DNA of 64,000 nucleotides from Breviolum minutum Mf 1.05b.01 (lineage: Eukaryota; Sar; Dinophyceae; Suessiales; Symbiodiniaceae), in assembly GCA_000507305.1 (NCBI GenBank), contig DF239403.1:126191-190190 (forward strand), given 5' to 3'. Below are positions 42,526 through 52,895 of this stretch, piece after piece; position 1 is the stretch's first letter, and each line of letters opens with the position of its first letter. Made by a program: the position numbers and the translations under genes. The notes beneath the pieces are model-generated. The model searched no databases. It was not told the DNA's origin and saw only the letters and a list, made by a program, of their open reading frames with translations.

Positions 42526-43167
42526 TTTTGATAGAAGGAACCTTACCAAAATCTATCATATAGGATGTTGGGTCAAAATTTAATCGGGACCCCAGATGAA
42601 ACCTTTTGAAGCTGGTGACAATTATTGATTTGTTTCAGGAAAAATACACAATACATGAACAGGAACGCTTGGGTGTAGCCCTGTCCCAGAATGAAAGTAA
42701 AAAATCATAGATCTGTTCATTTTAGAGGTTCAGGGTCCCTTATTGATGGAAATCACATTCCATTTTCAGGCTTCGTGGGACAAGGATACACCCAAAGTGT
42801 TTGCACGCCTTAAGGTAGATGATTCGGCATTGAACACTAGCCTGTCTTGTATGTCAAAAACCCACTCAGAAAGTCTATCACATTTTTTCTTGCCAATTTC
42901 CTTAGGAATCTCGTGAGCATATGCGGATGTTTTTCTTGGATTTTTTTTTTCTGACCTTACTGGCCCAAAAAACGGATAAGAAAGTAAAGTTTGCCTGAGT
43001 GCTTATGACTTTCTTCCACTTGTGAATGTCAAAGGTGCTTAGAGGGTAAACCACCCAAGTAGCTGTGAACACAATCCTGCTGGTTTGTGTTATGGATTGA
43101 CTCTCATCCACTTTAGCAGGAAATTCCCGTTATATAACCATCCGGTAAAGGTACCGTGTTTACATTT

Positions 43168-43218
43168 ATATATATATATACATACATACATTCATTCAAA
43201 TATATATATATATATTTA
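43168..43218. repeat. AT-rich tract
   Basis: TATATATATATA runs on both sides of an ACATACATACATTCATTC stretch. Confidence 0.7.
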
Positions 43219-43461
43219 CAGTATACACATATTTGCAAATGTACATGTTTTATCTTCATGTAAACGTCTTGTTTGCGTTGTTTGGTTTTTGGGTCACTTA
43301 TACTAGGGGTACATGGGAGATGCTGACATGATGCATCATGCAAGAATGACCAATTTCATCACAATGCTGAACTTTGAAGACACTACTTTAATCCAACACA
43401 CTTCACTGCGTTTGCCAGAATATTGTAGCTACTGGTTTTGTATATCATTATTATTTTGTAG

Positions 43462-43668
43462 TTGGGCTAGTGCTGGCTGGCAGCAGCATTGTGCGAGTTC
43501 CGCAAGTTTCGCAAGACAAAAGGTTTGCTGCCAAACTTTGGATGACCCTCTCTCATGGCAAAGAGGGGAAGCTTCAAAAGCACTTTGGCTTTGGTAGTGG
43601 TTGTGTTGGTGCCCTGGCGGCTGCTGCTGCTGGTCGTCGTGGTGGTGGTGGTGGCGGCAGTGGAGAAC
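43462..43668 (+). CDS. ARM-like coding exon with Gly/Arg tail
   Basis: After attttgtag: GLVLAGSSIVRVPQVSQDKR, then FAAKLWMTLSHGKEGKLQKH, then GCVGALAAAAAGRRGGGGGG. The middle is a typical armadillo helix pair; the end is a Gly-rich low-complexity run from a GGT repeat. Donor near 43669 is a guess. Confidence 0.5.
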
Positions 43669-43920
43669 GTGATATGTTTGCAGCCATTGGTTTGAATTTC
43701 ACATATTGGCACCGAGACACTTGCGACCACAGCAATCGTTATTTTGACAGGCTGGTGTGGACAGAAGACATGTGCGGATGTCAGTGTGACTCATCATTCA
43801 ATTACTGGTACTTCCTTCATTCACACAAAACAAAAAATCCTTTGAACATTGAGGTTCTAAGATGACATGTGTCCAGTCTCGCACCTGTCTTAGCGTCTAT
43901 GACTATAATTTGTTTCTAAG

Positions 43921-44005
43921 TCGTTTTACTATGGGGTTTTTTGAACATGTTGCAATCCGAATCTTGAATAGCCTGCGTGCAGAAGGAACTAGTAGAGTTC
44001 TTTTG
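43921..44005 (+). CDS. ARM-like short exon
   Basis: Between tgtttctaag and ttg|gtacag, ending in phase 0. Frame gives FTMGFFEHVAIRILNSLRAE, then GTSRVLL, a Leu-spaced amphipathic helix. Confidence 0.4.
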
Positions 44006-44047
44006 GTACAGAGTTGCATTCAAACAATTCTGTACATCAAGAAGGGG

Positions 44048-44113
44048 TAGCCTCGTGGTAACTAACATATCTTTTACCAAGGCACTTGTTTAATATGTTA
44101 GTTCCCTGGAGTA
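44048..44113. mobile_element. Family D MITE, short
   Basis: GGTAACTAACATATC ... ATATGTTAGTTCCCTGGAGT. Confidence 0.65.
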
Positions 44114-44322
44114 GTGGTAGCATGTTGAGACGCAGTGATGAAGCTTCGATTTTTCTCGGCGCTTCTTAGGAGTACAGTACTAGTAAGACTTACATTATCT
44201 TTAAAGTGTCTACAGCACCATAAAAATCCCAGTTAGGTGCGCCCTGGTATTCATGCCAGGTTTTCCCAGCTATTTCCCCACTTTCCCCCATTCAAGATGT
44301 TTTTTTCTATCACATGTACCAG

Positions 44323-44498
44323 GTAATTTCAGTATGTATTGGAGTTCCAAGTACCGTGGACCTAGTGTTCACCATGAAACGCCATGGCTTCGTTCGTTGA
44401 GCTGTGGCGTAAGATTGCAGCCGACGAGGCTAAGTTCCGACGTAAGACGGGCACGTGTGAGAGTTCACCAGAGGGGGATCTACCAAGCTATATGAAAG
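44323..44498 (+). CDS. Possible first coding exon of the ARM-like gene
   Basis: An ATG at 44384, after an acceptor-like accag at 44322, starts MASFVELWRKIAADEAKFRR, then KTGTCESSPEGDLPSYMK, to a gttgag donor in phase 0 that matches the exon at 45611. Charged, helical start. If unspliced the frame stops at 44530. Start choice is tentative. Confidence 0.35.
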
Positions 44499-44959
44499 TT
44501 GAGAGAAAAACATGTATAACTAGGAAATGATAATGAATTTTGAATTGGGCAGTTCAGCCATTGCACCATAGGGATCAAGTTGGAAGATTTTGGAAGATGT
44601 TGGAATTTGGTTTACTAAACTGATATACCAACCAGTCATATGAAGAAGAGCATTTTCCAACTCAGCTGGGGACCAGCTTATTTTAAGAACTTGGATTTGT
44701 TTAAGGTGATTAGTTTACTTTCTACCGTGGTAAATCACCATTAAACCACCATTTGGGGAATACGTTTTGTTTTTTTCCAACCACCTTAAGCAAATCTGAG
44801 GAGCTTTTCTAAGTTTCCAGGCAGTATCTGGCTAGATGTGAATTTATGCATCTTGATTTGGCCAGAAATTATCCATCGTATGGGTGACACGACCCCCAGA
44901 ATTCCAAAATGGATGAAAACGGAATGAAAGCTGAAAATGCTCTCTACTTGGAGAATGGA

Positions 44960-45019
44960 ACACCCTCCAGGGAACTAACATATCCCACCTTGGGGGATAT
45001 GTTAGTTCCCTGGAGGGTA
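44960..45019. mobile_element. Family D minimal hairpin
   Basis: ACCCTCCAGGGAACTAACAT and ATGTTAGTTCCCTGGAGGGT are exact complements with about 20 bp between them. Confidence 0.9.
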
Positions 45020-45610
45020 TCCCCTTTACACCTGAGAAACCCAACCGATCTTTGTTGAAGTTTTAGCTGCTTGTTTTCCACCACCTCCAAGGGATTCCAG
45101 AGTTTTATTTTACGTCAGTTCCGGGAATAAGTAGGATCAAGTGAAAACGATCAAAAGTCATCAGTTGTGGGAAACCAAGAGATTTTGTTTATTTTTTTTT
45201 GGGGGTAAAGCAAACGTTTGTCGACACAAGTAATACTTCCAAACTGTTTTTTTGGTCTTCGGTCAAAATCCATGGAGATTTTCTGAGAATCATGAATCGC
45301 ATACCATGCGGAGATGATCATGGTTCGGTTCCAGACAAAAGAATCTCATCACAGCCAGTGTTATAAGCAGCTCAGGTTGGGTACAACCCAAAGAGATGTG
45401 TCAATGCACAAGGTTTGGAATCAAACCCTCATCTATAGGTGCTCCATCATTGAGTTCTCATGACAAATCAACCAGGACTAAATTTGAAAATCATTAGATA
45501 TAAATATATATATATATACACCTGAATTAGGATTCTTCATCCCCTACATGCCTATGAATAGATTTTAATTTTACAACTTTGACTTGTCGTCTATCCATTC
45601 CCCACGTCAG

Positions 45611-45673
45611 GTGGACCATGAGGAAATCGTAGCCAAAGCTCCGGAACTACTGGATGCCTTGCAACATGCAGAG
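45611..45673 (+). CDS. ARM-like exon, phase 0/0
   Basis: Twenty-one codons between cccacgtcag and gag|gtgggt: VDHEEIVAKAPELLDALQHA. A clear amphipathic helix pair with Leu spacing, framed by good splice motifs. Confidence 0.55.
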
Positions 45674-46108
45674 GTGGGTATGACAAACCCCACGGCGACA
45701 GGGACCGGGATATAAGGTCAGTAAGGTCCTTTTGAATTTGAATCACAATGGGGTGAAAAATGCACATGGCTTGGAAACATGTCCCTCTCCAAAGGTAGGC
45801 TGGCAGGCTACTATATTTTTTTTTACACATGTTTATATATAAGATTAGCACTGTCACCTTGGAAAAGAAAAACTCATCTACCATGTTTTTGGGGTAGCTT
45901 TGGCCGTTGGGTTTTTCTGTTAAGTCCTGCACCTTCCTCAAAGATGTGTGGTGCCTTTCATGAAAACGCTCAACTGCCATGCAGTTGTTGTGCCTTTTAT
46001 ATCCTTTTATGCAACGCAACTTGCACATAGGGCGCTCTCTTGTAGTATACATATAAATCACATTAGTACCATCTTAGGATCACAGAATCGGCATATTCTA
46101 TTGGAGAC

Positions 46109-46704
46109 TTACTGTAGGTTCTGAAGTACATGGTGAGGAAGCATCAGTTTTTTGATGTCGGACGAACCCTTCCTTTTGTTGGCTTTAGTTGGTGCTCGTT
46201 TCCAAAAGATGCCATTTGTTAAAAGCTTATAGCAACGCCCTACAAATTTCATGCTATAACCTTTGATGTTTGACTTTCCAAGATTGCTCCAGGGGTGTGC
46301 TCCAAACATGGTGTGAAACTGCCTGAAAGTTGTTTACTGTTGCTGGTTGCTCCAGATGATACATTTCTTGCTCCCTTGAAATTATGGGGTTAAAATCAAC
46401 TATGTTTACATATTGTATGGCATTTTGACCTTTTTGGAAGAAATGCAAGGTGCCTGAAATGAAGCGTTCTTTCCTGTATAGTGACCCTGAAAAGTGGATC
46501 ATATTACTCCATTAAAGAAACATGTCCAGAGACATTCCGATCTAATAACATGGCTCGACTTTGGACAACATAACCCACCTCATTCAATCTATCTAGCATC
46601 CGATCATCCCAAAACCTAGAAAGTTGTATCAAGGGAGATGGGATTTGTCTATTTGAAACATCTTGTTTTGAAAGATTGAGATTCAACAGACACGATGCCA
46701 TCAT
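46109..46704 (-). pseudogene. Run of three overlapping reverse ORFs, possible decayed transposon gene
   Basis: Three adjacent reverse frames cover almost 600 bp: SRFWDDRMLDRLNEVGYVVQ; then FFQKGQNAIQYVNIVDFNPI; then FVGRCYKLLTNGIFWKRAPT. Each is protein-like and each is in a different frame, as expected of a frameshifted old coding region. No family recognised; chance cannot be excluded. Confidence 0.25.
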
Positions 46705-46734
46705 TCCTTTTGCAATTTGTGTTTAGTGGGGAGA

Positions 46735-46852
46735 TACTGTTGATGGAAGAAATCCTGCACCAGTTGATAGGTAGTTTATCCCATTCTTTACAGGGATGTA
46801 AATAAACATCCCCAGGTGGTGGTTCGCCGGATTTCTGAACCATCAATAGTAT
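46735..46852. mobile_element. Family E MITE
   Basis: TACTGTTGATGGAAGAAATC on the left, GGATTTCTGAACCATCAATA with GTA on the right. Confidence 0.8.
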
Positions 46853-46874
46853 GCAATATCCACCTGTCAATCAG

Positions 46875-46985
46875 GTAGGAACGGCCAGGGTCTCCCTCGA
46901 GGTCGATCATCTCCCAGCATTGCTTGGATGCCTTGCGGCGGCTGCCGCCAAAGAGCCAGCAGCATTTCAGGGAGCCGAATTGCAG
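46875..46985 (+). CDS. ARM-like exon, phase 0/0
   Basis: Thirty-seven codons, one repeat length, between tcaatcag and cag|gtgcgg: VGTARVSLEVDHLPALLGCL, then AAAAAKEPAAFQGAELQ. Strong GC contrast with the flanks. Its 'GTAR' start resembles the exon at 55331. A family-E element ends 22 bp upstream. Confidence 0.6.
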
Positions 46986-47852
46986 GTGCGGAAGGCTAGG
47001 TGGAAACCCAACCAAGTGATGGAGAATGGAAGGCTAGGTGGTGCCAGATGATGGTGGATCTTCAGCTGTGGATCTTCACTGAAATTTAGAATTTGTGATT
47101 TTTTAGACAAAAATCCGGGATCAACTAACATAGTTGGCTGGAAAATGGACCCTTTTGATTGAAGATGTTTTTTTTCCTTGCTTGAAAATAGGGATGTCCG
47201 TTCCAGGCTGCTATGGGTGTTTACTTCTGACCCGGCTTGGAAAGATGATCCAGTTTGACTCTGAGGAAAGATTTCAGGTTGAAATCACGACCTGGAAGAT
47301 GATGTTCCCTTTTAAACGTTTCGGTCGGAGTATGTAGATGTCCAAACAAATCCATATAATCTATGTATATCCATACATATATCCAAAGAAATCCATACCG
47401 AACGCAAAACATGCAAATACTATTGCAGGACCCAAGGAATATTTTATAAAGGAACCTCCTCAGACAACTGGCAGCTGGCCTTCAAATTAATGCGAAACAT
47501 TGGACAGTGAGAGATCTTCCAGTAGTTTTTTTTTGCGAAACTGGGCTAACCATGTCAATGTGGGATGGCAAAACCCATTAACTATACTAAACATCAACTG
47601 GTCCTCCCTGGATGACTTCTCCAACAACATTGCCACATGGTTTTGGTAAGTTGATTTTAATCTACACATTGGCATCACTTGTTATTTTGATGTCGAAGAT
47701 CATTGTTGAAGCAACTTGCATGGAATTCAAGCATTTATATATATATATATTTATTTATTTATTCATGTTCACATTCAATATGCGTTCAATTTCATGTTTG
47801 ACTTCAAACCATGACATTTTCTCATGTTCTCTCGCGATGTCCGGTTGGAAAG

Positions 47853-47934
47853 GTGGCGGCCTTGTTGTTAAAACCGCCACGGGAATCGATGTGGGAAGCC
47901 AAGTTGATTAGAGTACTGGAGCTTGGTCCGGACG
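47853..47934 (+). CDS. ARM-like exon candidate
   Basis: After ttggaaag in phase 0: VAALLLKPPRESMWEAKLIR, then VLELGPD. Helical Leu pattern. Donor either gta at 47913 or gttgat at 47935. Confidence 0.4.
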
Positions 47935-47979
47935 GTTGATATCTGAATTGATGTTTCTTGATTTCCTATGAAACAACTC

Positions 47980-48121
47980 ACCTGTTATGATAATATAAAG
48001 CACTAGGTGATGGTGTTTGAATATATTTTTTATTTTCATCCCGAAAATTGTGAAAATGATCCAATTGACTATTTTTCAGATGGGTTCAAACCACCACCTA
48101 GCTACCTGTTATGATAATATA
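47980..48121 (+). mobile_element. Family F element between 18-bp direct repeats
   Basis: The F copy (48003-48101; CTAGGTGATGG ... CCACCACCTAG) lies between two copies of ACCTGTTATGATAATATA (47980-47997 and 48104-48121). Confidence 0.8.
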
Positions 48122-48414
48122 CATCATATAATATACGCATACATATTGATCAATATTTTCGGGAACCATTGGGAAATTATATAATGTGTTATTTTCCATA
48201 AGCAAAGTTGTGCAGGATATATTTTGTTCCATTATAATTCAACGCTTTGAATTCTTGTCTTTCACCCAGGCATAATATGAAACAATCACGGAACGTTTCT
48301 GAGCTGTTCATCAAGACCTCAATCCGGCGATTACTGCAAATTGAAAGATAACGGATCGTCCTCTCAACATGACATCGATCATTTAGGTCTAATTCACTCG
48401 ACAACTATAGCAAT

Positions 48415-48516
48415 CTAGGTGTTGGTTTCAACCATTGATTTCTTTTTACCTCTACCTGGGGAGATGATCCCCACTTGACTACTATTTTTCAAAATGGGCT
48501 GAAAATAATCACCTAG
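48415..48516 (+). mobile_element. Family F element
   Basis: CTAGGTGTTGGTTTCAACC ... CTCTACCTGGGGAGATGATC ... AATCACCTAG. Confidence 0.75.
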
Positions 48517-48688
48517 TAAATTTACCTGTTTGCCATGGATAAACCCACAATCATCGGAATCCAAGCGCATGTTGAGAATCGCTTTCTGGAACCAATATGG
48601 AACACCTATAGATACAATGTTTTTTCTTAAGTACCCCTTTAGATCTCTGGCACTTTCCTTTTGACGAATTGGAGGTGCAGGCATCATG

Positions 48689-48690
48689 TT

Positions 48691-48721
<31 letters not shown>
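48689..48721. repeat. AT-rich tract
   Basis: TATATATATATACATATATA. Confidence 0.8.
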
Positions 48722-48819
48722 GCAGATAATGAAGTGTATATAGAAACTGCATTTGCTATAGTGAGTTGCTTTTTCTTTTGGTTCGAAAAGAACCAACAAT
48801 TTATAGATGCTTGTTTCAG

Positions 48820-49029
48820 ATATGTTCTGCCTCAACCTGCATTAGCCGCTCTACCAAGATTGATGCCTGCCGCCCTTTGCGTAGAAACCTTGGCGCTGGA
48901 TGCTGAATGTCGGGAGGCGGGGCGATGGGTGTTTTTTTCCATTGGGAGTCGGCAAATGGGAAAGGATCTTGGGACCCAAGTGGAAACTTGGTTGATCTAC
49001 ACCCCCGCAGATTCAAAAGTCCCGGAGAT
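48820..49029 (+). CDS. Long ARM-like exon
   Basis: Between cttgtttcag and a perfect gtgagt donor, with one open frame of 70 codons: PALAALPRLMPAALCVETLA, then LDAECREAGRWVFFSIGSRQ, then TQVETWLIYTPADSK. GC-rich, helical, one of the best exons in the window. Confidence 0.6.
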
Positions 49030-49118
49030 GTGAGTTGATTATGAATGTGTAGACATGAGGGGATTCATCATATTCACCACTTAGAACTTATTCACAAAAT
49101 AAGATTGATATTGCTTAC

Positions 49119-49218
49119 CTAGGTGTTGGTTTTACATGTTTTTTATTGTCACCCCTACCTGGGGAAATGATCCAATTTCACAAATATTTTTCAGATGGTT
49201 GGTTCAACCACCAACTAG
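49119..49218 (+). mobile_element. Family F element
   Basis: CTAGGTGTTGGTTTTACATG ... TCACCCCTACCTGGGGAAAT ... CAACCACCAACTAG. Confidence 0.85.
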
Positions 49219-49227
49219 TTGATTTTA

Positions 49228-49434
49228 TACCCTGAAGATTAACATAACCCACAGGATCCATGTATTAGTATATGTAAATGTACGTACTTTTGGCTTAGAT
49301 CTATGGTAAATGTAGGTAAATAGACCATACATGGATACTGTGGGTAATAGAACCTGAAAAAAAAGGCCTGGAAGATGATTTTCCTCTTCCAGGGGGTGTA
49401 TTCTCAGGTTCCATGTGAATCTTCCGGGGGTGTG
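49228..49434. mobile_element. Family A MITE split by family C
   Basis: Left TACCCTGAAGATTAACATA, then the C element, then GAACCTGAAAAAAAAGG, and right arm AGGTTCCATGTGAATCTTCC. Removing C restores a normal A element. Confidence 0.8.
49247..49345. mobile_element. Family C hairpin nested in A
   Basis: ACCCACAGGATCCATGTATT ... CCATACATGGATACTGTGGG, with ATA on both sides. Confidence 0.8.
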
Positions 49435-49437
49435 GGA

Positions 49438-49538
49438 CTAGTTGGTGTTTTCAAATATGTTCAATTTCTACCCTCGGAATGGGGAGATGATCTAGTGTGA
49501 GTCATGTTTTTTTTAGTTGGGCTGAAACCACCAACTAG
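49438..49538 (+). mobile_element. Family F element
   Basis: CTAGTTGGTGTTTTCAAATA ... GCTGAAACCACCAACTAG; only a few bases after the A element. Confidence 0.75.
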
Positions 49539-50530
49539 AACAGATGGTCTTACAATACGCAAGTATGATCCAAAATAGTGGTACCCCAAACAACCATAGA
49601 ATCATAGGGGATTCCGGGATACCCCCCCAAGTAAATGAGACGCTGCACATAACTCGGTGTAAACCCCCAATGGTCCAACCTGTCATTTACCCCATTGGAA
49701 ACCATTGATACTGTATTAGTTCAGTGAACATAATATCTCCAAACCAAACAGTACACAGATACTTTAAGCTTTGTGAACTGCAACACTCACTTGCAGTATC
49801 AGCTATTCACAAAAGAGTGGTGTTTCACCTGAAAGTGCACTTCAAAGTGGCCTTCAAACAATGGATAGTTGTAGGTTGTAACTTCTAAGATTATATAACT
49901 GGCATTTGTTACGTTTGTCATTGTTTGACTTAATGAATGTGTGAATGATTTCGGGCCCAACGACATTGGTTCATTTCTATAGAGTACAAAAAATCATGTT
50001 TGATCCAGCCGCCGGGCAGATTTTTGTTTGCCGAAATGGGAGGAAAGAAACGATGAAGGAAACCCATATGTTTTTATATAATGGATCAAAAGCATGCAAA
50101 AGCAACCTGTTTTCTTAAATCTGGAATTTGGAATCTGGCTGTTTTCATGAAGGTTTCATTCACTAGATTGATCCCAAAATAGAAGACAAAATTTAAGACA
50201 CTGGGAAAGCTCATGCAAGTAACCATCACCTCAAGGAAAGACTTCAGAATTAAACCCTAAAGTGGCATTTGTTGATCATCCATCAAAGGATACTCCTTTG
50301 CAAAGGTATCACTGTTTCGGGATTCATGATATTCATGTCATGTCGGAGCTGGGCATGATTTTTTCAACTTTCCTTACATCCTTTGTGAACATCCGACAAT
50401 TTGGAGTTCTTTTGTGAAATTACTTCGGTGTATACCCCCTCAGCCAGTAACAATCACAAATCAAGGTTAAGTTTAGGATCGGGATTTCCCGATCGAAAAA
50501 AATGTAGCCAGTCATCCTGTTGGTGACTGG
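49539..50530. other. No gene seen
   Basis: A partial family-I arm near 49570; otherwise T-rich sequence without exon-like blocks. Confidence 0.35.
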
Positions 50531-50612
50531 CTTCCTTTGGCCCGAGGTGTCCTAGCTCAAAAGAAGATTCCAAGTTCGGTTGCACCAGTTCTACCATTGA
50601 GCTACCAAGGCC
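50531..50612 (-). ncRNA. tRNA-like fragment, probably pseudogene or SINE head
   Basis: On the minus strand GGCCTTGGTAGCTCAATGGT is followed by AGAAC, a good match to a tRNA acceptor stem plus D-arm / A-box (TAGCTCAATGGT). No matching T-arm/B-box (GGTTCGANTCC) or clean anticodon stem follows, so a working tRNA is unlikely. Confidence 0.25.
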
Positions 50613-50829
50613 TCTGAAGCTTCACATTATGATTTACAATTACAAACTATATAATTGTTGGGGTAGTTGTAAAAAAACATAACATTCCCACGATTTTTTT
50701 TACCATCTCAAGTTACCCTTTTAAACTAAAATATATACACGATATATATATATATACGTATATATATTTTTTTATACATACAATTTGTTGAACATTTGAT
50801 TCAGAAACAATCTATCTTAATATCTATAT

Positions 50830-50914
50830 CTACCTGGAACCCAAATGTCCCTTGTTTTAATTGGAAAAGACCTTCTTTTGGAGGCAAAACAAAGGACAAC
50901 TGGGTTCCAGGTAT
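50830..50914. mobile_element. Family M-like inverted repeat
   Basis: TACCTGGAACCCAAATGTCC ... GACAACTGGGTTCCAGGTA. Confidence 0.6.
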
Positions 50915-50951
50915 ATCTATATCTATATATTATATACATTTTATATCTATT

Positions 50952-51057
50952 TACCCCCCCGAAGTTCAACATAGCCCCTGAAAATAGGGAATCCCAAAAG
51001 GAAACTCATCTTCCAACCATCCATTTTCAGGGGCTATGTTGAACTTCCAGGGGGTAT
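50952..51057. mobile_element. Family A MITE
   Basis: CCCGAAGTTCAACATAGCCC and GGGCTATGTTGAACTTCCAG, nearly perfect arms. Confidence 0.85.
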
Positions 51058-51114
51058 ATTGTACTTGTAAAAAAAGCCCTGGTCCAACCCTTGCCTTCTC
51101 CCCTTTCTGAAAAG

Positions 51115-51254
51115 GTCTTCCGCCGCAGTGGCTGCCTTCGCAGCTTGGTCGCTGGTCTCACCTCCGAGTCACCGGACTGTCACCCGACCAGTCGCCTTAA
51201 ACTTTAAAGAAAACAACGAGGGAATCACCGAGAAAAAACACGGGGGGGAAATTT
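51115..51254 (+). CDS. ARM-like exon candidate
   Basis: After ttctgaaaag. Joined in phase to the exon ending at 49029 it gives SSAAVAAFAAWSLVSPPSHR, then TVTRPVALNFKENNEGITEK, to a t|gtgagg donor. A second open frame (VFRRSGCLRSLVAGL...) competes. Confidence 0.45.
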
Positions 51255-51270
51255 GTGAGGTGAAATTTTC

Positions 51271-51417
51271 ATGATGGAATTTTTTGGTTTGGCTCTTCAA
51301 AAATGGAAGTTTGATGAAAGTTTCGTGACTTTGACCCAGATTGGAGGCATTCCGGTTGACTTTAAGATGAAAGCTGTATTGGAAGATTTTGTTTGTGGAT
51401 ATGTCACTGGAAATTGA
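51271..51417 (+). CDS. Unassigned ATG ORF of 48 codons
   Basis: Reads MMEFFGLALQKWKFDESFVT, then LTQIGGIPVDFKMKAVLEDF, and stops at 51415-51417. Protein-like composition but no acceptor, so it may be an exon with a missed edge, a small gene, or chance. Confidence 0.3.
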   Translation: MMEFFGLALQKWKFDESFVTLTQIGGIPVDFKMKAVLEDFVCGYVTGN

Positions 51418-51923
51418 TTTTAGTTAGTGCTGATCAGTCAAAAAAAAAGGAAGAAATCTTTTAAAGCTGTTACATTTTTTTGAGGGGGTGGGATCGCAAA
51501 TATTCATATTCCTCATTTGATTCAGTTGATAAGCATTGAATTGTTTCTTTGGGCGTTGACATTTAGGACATAGACTTGAAACACTTGTTGAAGAGTATAG
51601 GGGAAACCCACGTAGCCCCCCTCGCACCAGGATTTTTAGGGTGTCATTTGGCAAATGACCCTTCATCTCCCTGAAGTTAGGTTAACAAGTCTTTTTGGGT
51701 GGGGATTGACATCCAAGATGGTGAAATCTTATTTCATTCAACCCACGTGTTTTTCCAATCATCAAATATTTTGTTGTTTTAGTTCATAGTTTGAGTTGAT
51801 GATTTTGGAACATCAAGGATTGATTCCTTCCTATGCAAAGGCGTTCTTACTTTGGGGTTGTATGGGGTTCCATGCAACCCTATGGACCCCGTTGACCCCA
51901 AGGGAAAGCGCCCCAAAATTCAG

Positions 51924-52016
51924 GTGTTCAAGCTGCTGCTGGCGCTCTCAGTAGCCTCAGCGTCGATGAACGATGCCAGGAAGCGGTTTCGCCAGTTTCG
52001 CGCCGTGTCGCAGTTG
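51924..52016 (+). CDS. ARM-like exon, phase 0/0
   Basis: Thirty-one codons between aaaattcag and ttg|gttggt: VFKLLLALSVASASMNDARK, then RFRQFRAVSQL. Typical armadillo pattern, with a Leu-rich helix, an 'NDAR' turn and a second helix. GC-rich. Confidence 0.55.
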
Positions 52017-52335
52017 GTTGGTCGGATTTTTTGTTGCCGCAAAAGACGCAACTGAAAAACGGGATCAGCAAACACGCACAAATTGAACCATAAACCATGT
52101 TTCTGTGTAGGATTATTATATGTTGGGGAAGAAAAAAAGGGGAAGATGCGAAAAAGATATAGTTTTGAACCACCAAAGATATGTATATATATATATAACC
52201 ATGGACTCTGAGCTGGTTGGATATTTGGAGATGAGGCATTTTGGTGGAAACCCATGCATTTGGAGCAGAGTGCAACAGCAACTTCGTCCGCTCTTACCCA
52301 AAAGCTATAGTTTAGGATAGGGGAAATCGGAATCC

Positions 52336-52375
52336 CTCCCCAAAATGACTCAACACCTCCCCAAAATGACTCAAC
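52336..52375. repeat. 20-bp tandem duplication
   Basis: CTCCCCAAAATGACTCAACA twice in a row. Confidence 0.9.
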
Positions 52376-52508
52376 AAATCTTGTTTTTGTTTTGAACTTC
52401 ACTTGAGTTGCTTAGATTTTAAATGGAATATCATTTGATTATAAGCTTGCTACTATCAAGGTAAGTATACCTTAGAAACATAGACCAACCACTGCACTGT
52501 CGCTACAG

Positions 52509-52641
52509 GCCGAGATGGCATCTCTGGGTATCTTAGAGCTGTTGGTCTCGAAGATGTCGGTGAAGGCGGCAGAACGGCTGGATGTGAACAAAACACCCAG
52601 CAGTTCACCACCTGGGATGTTGGATGACCTTACACATCTAG
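52509..52641 (+). CDS. ARM-like exon running into a family-F element
   Basis: After cgctacag in phase 0: AEMASLGILELLVSKMSVKA, then AERLDVNKTPSSSPPGMLDD. The only convenient donor is the GT in the CTAGGTGG end of the family-F element at 52638; splicing to the element's terminal CTAG (52747) leaves the frame open. This makes the F copy a candidate whole intron. Confidence 0.5.
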
Positions 52642-52747
52642 GTGGGGGCAACTCAAATATTTTTTACTTTCACCCCGAATGTTTGGGGAAGATGAACCCA
52701 TTTTGACTACTGTAATATTTTTCAAATGGGTTGAAACCACCAACTAG
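52638..52747 (+). mobile_element. Family F element, candidate whole intron
   Basis: CTAGGTGGGGGCAACTCAAA ... TTTTTCAAATGGGTTGAAAC with CACCAACTAG. Directly follows the ARM-like exon at 52509. Confidence 0.85.
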
Positions 52748-52776
52748 ATTGGGATTTTTTTCGGATAGATTCAAAG

Positions 52777-52895
52777 ACCCTTCCTAAAGCTCACAGTTCG
52801 CCCGTTCCGGGGTGAAAGTAGGCCATCTCAAAAGGAAATGAAGCATCTTCCAACCATCAATTTTCAGGGGCGAGCTGCTAGTTTCAGGGAGAGTA
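52777..52895. mobile_element. Family B MITE
   Basis: TTCCTAAAGCTCACAGTTCG on the left (decayed), GGGCGAGCTGCTAGTTTCAG with GGAGAGTA on the right. Confidence 0.65.
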
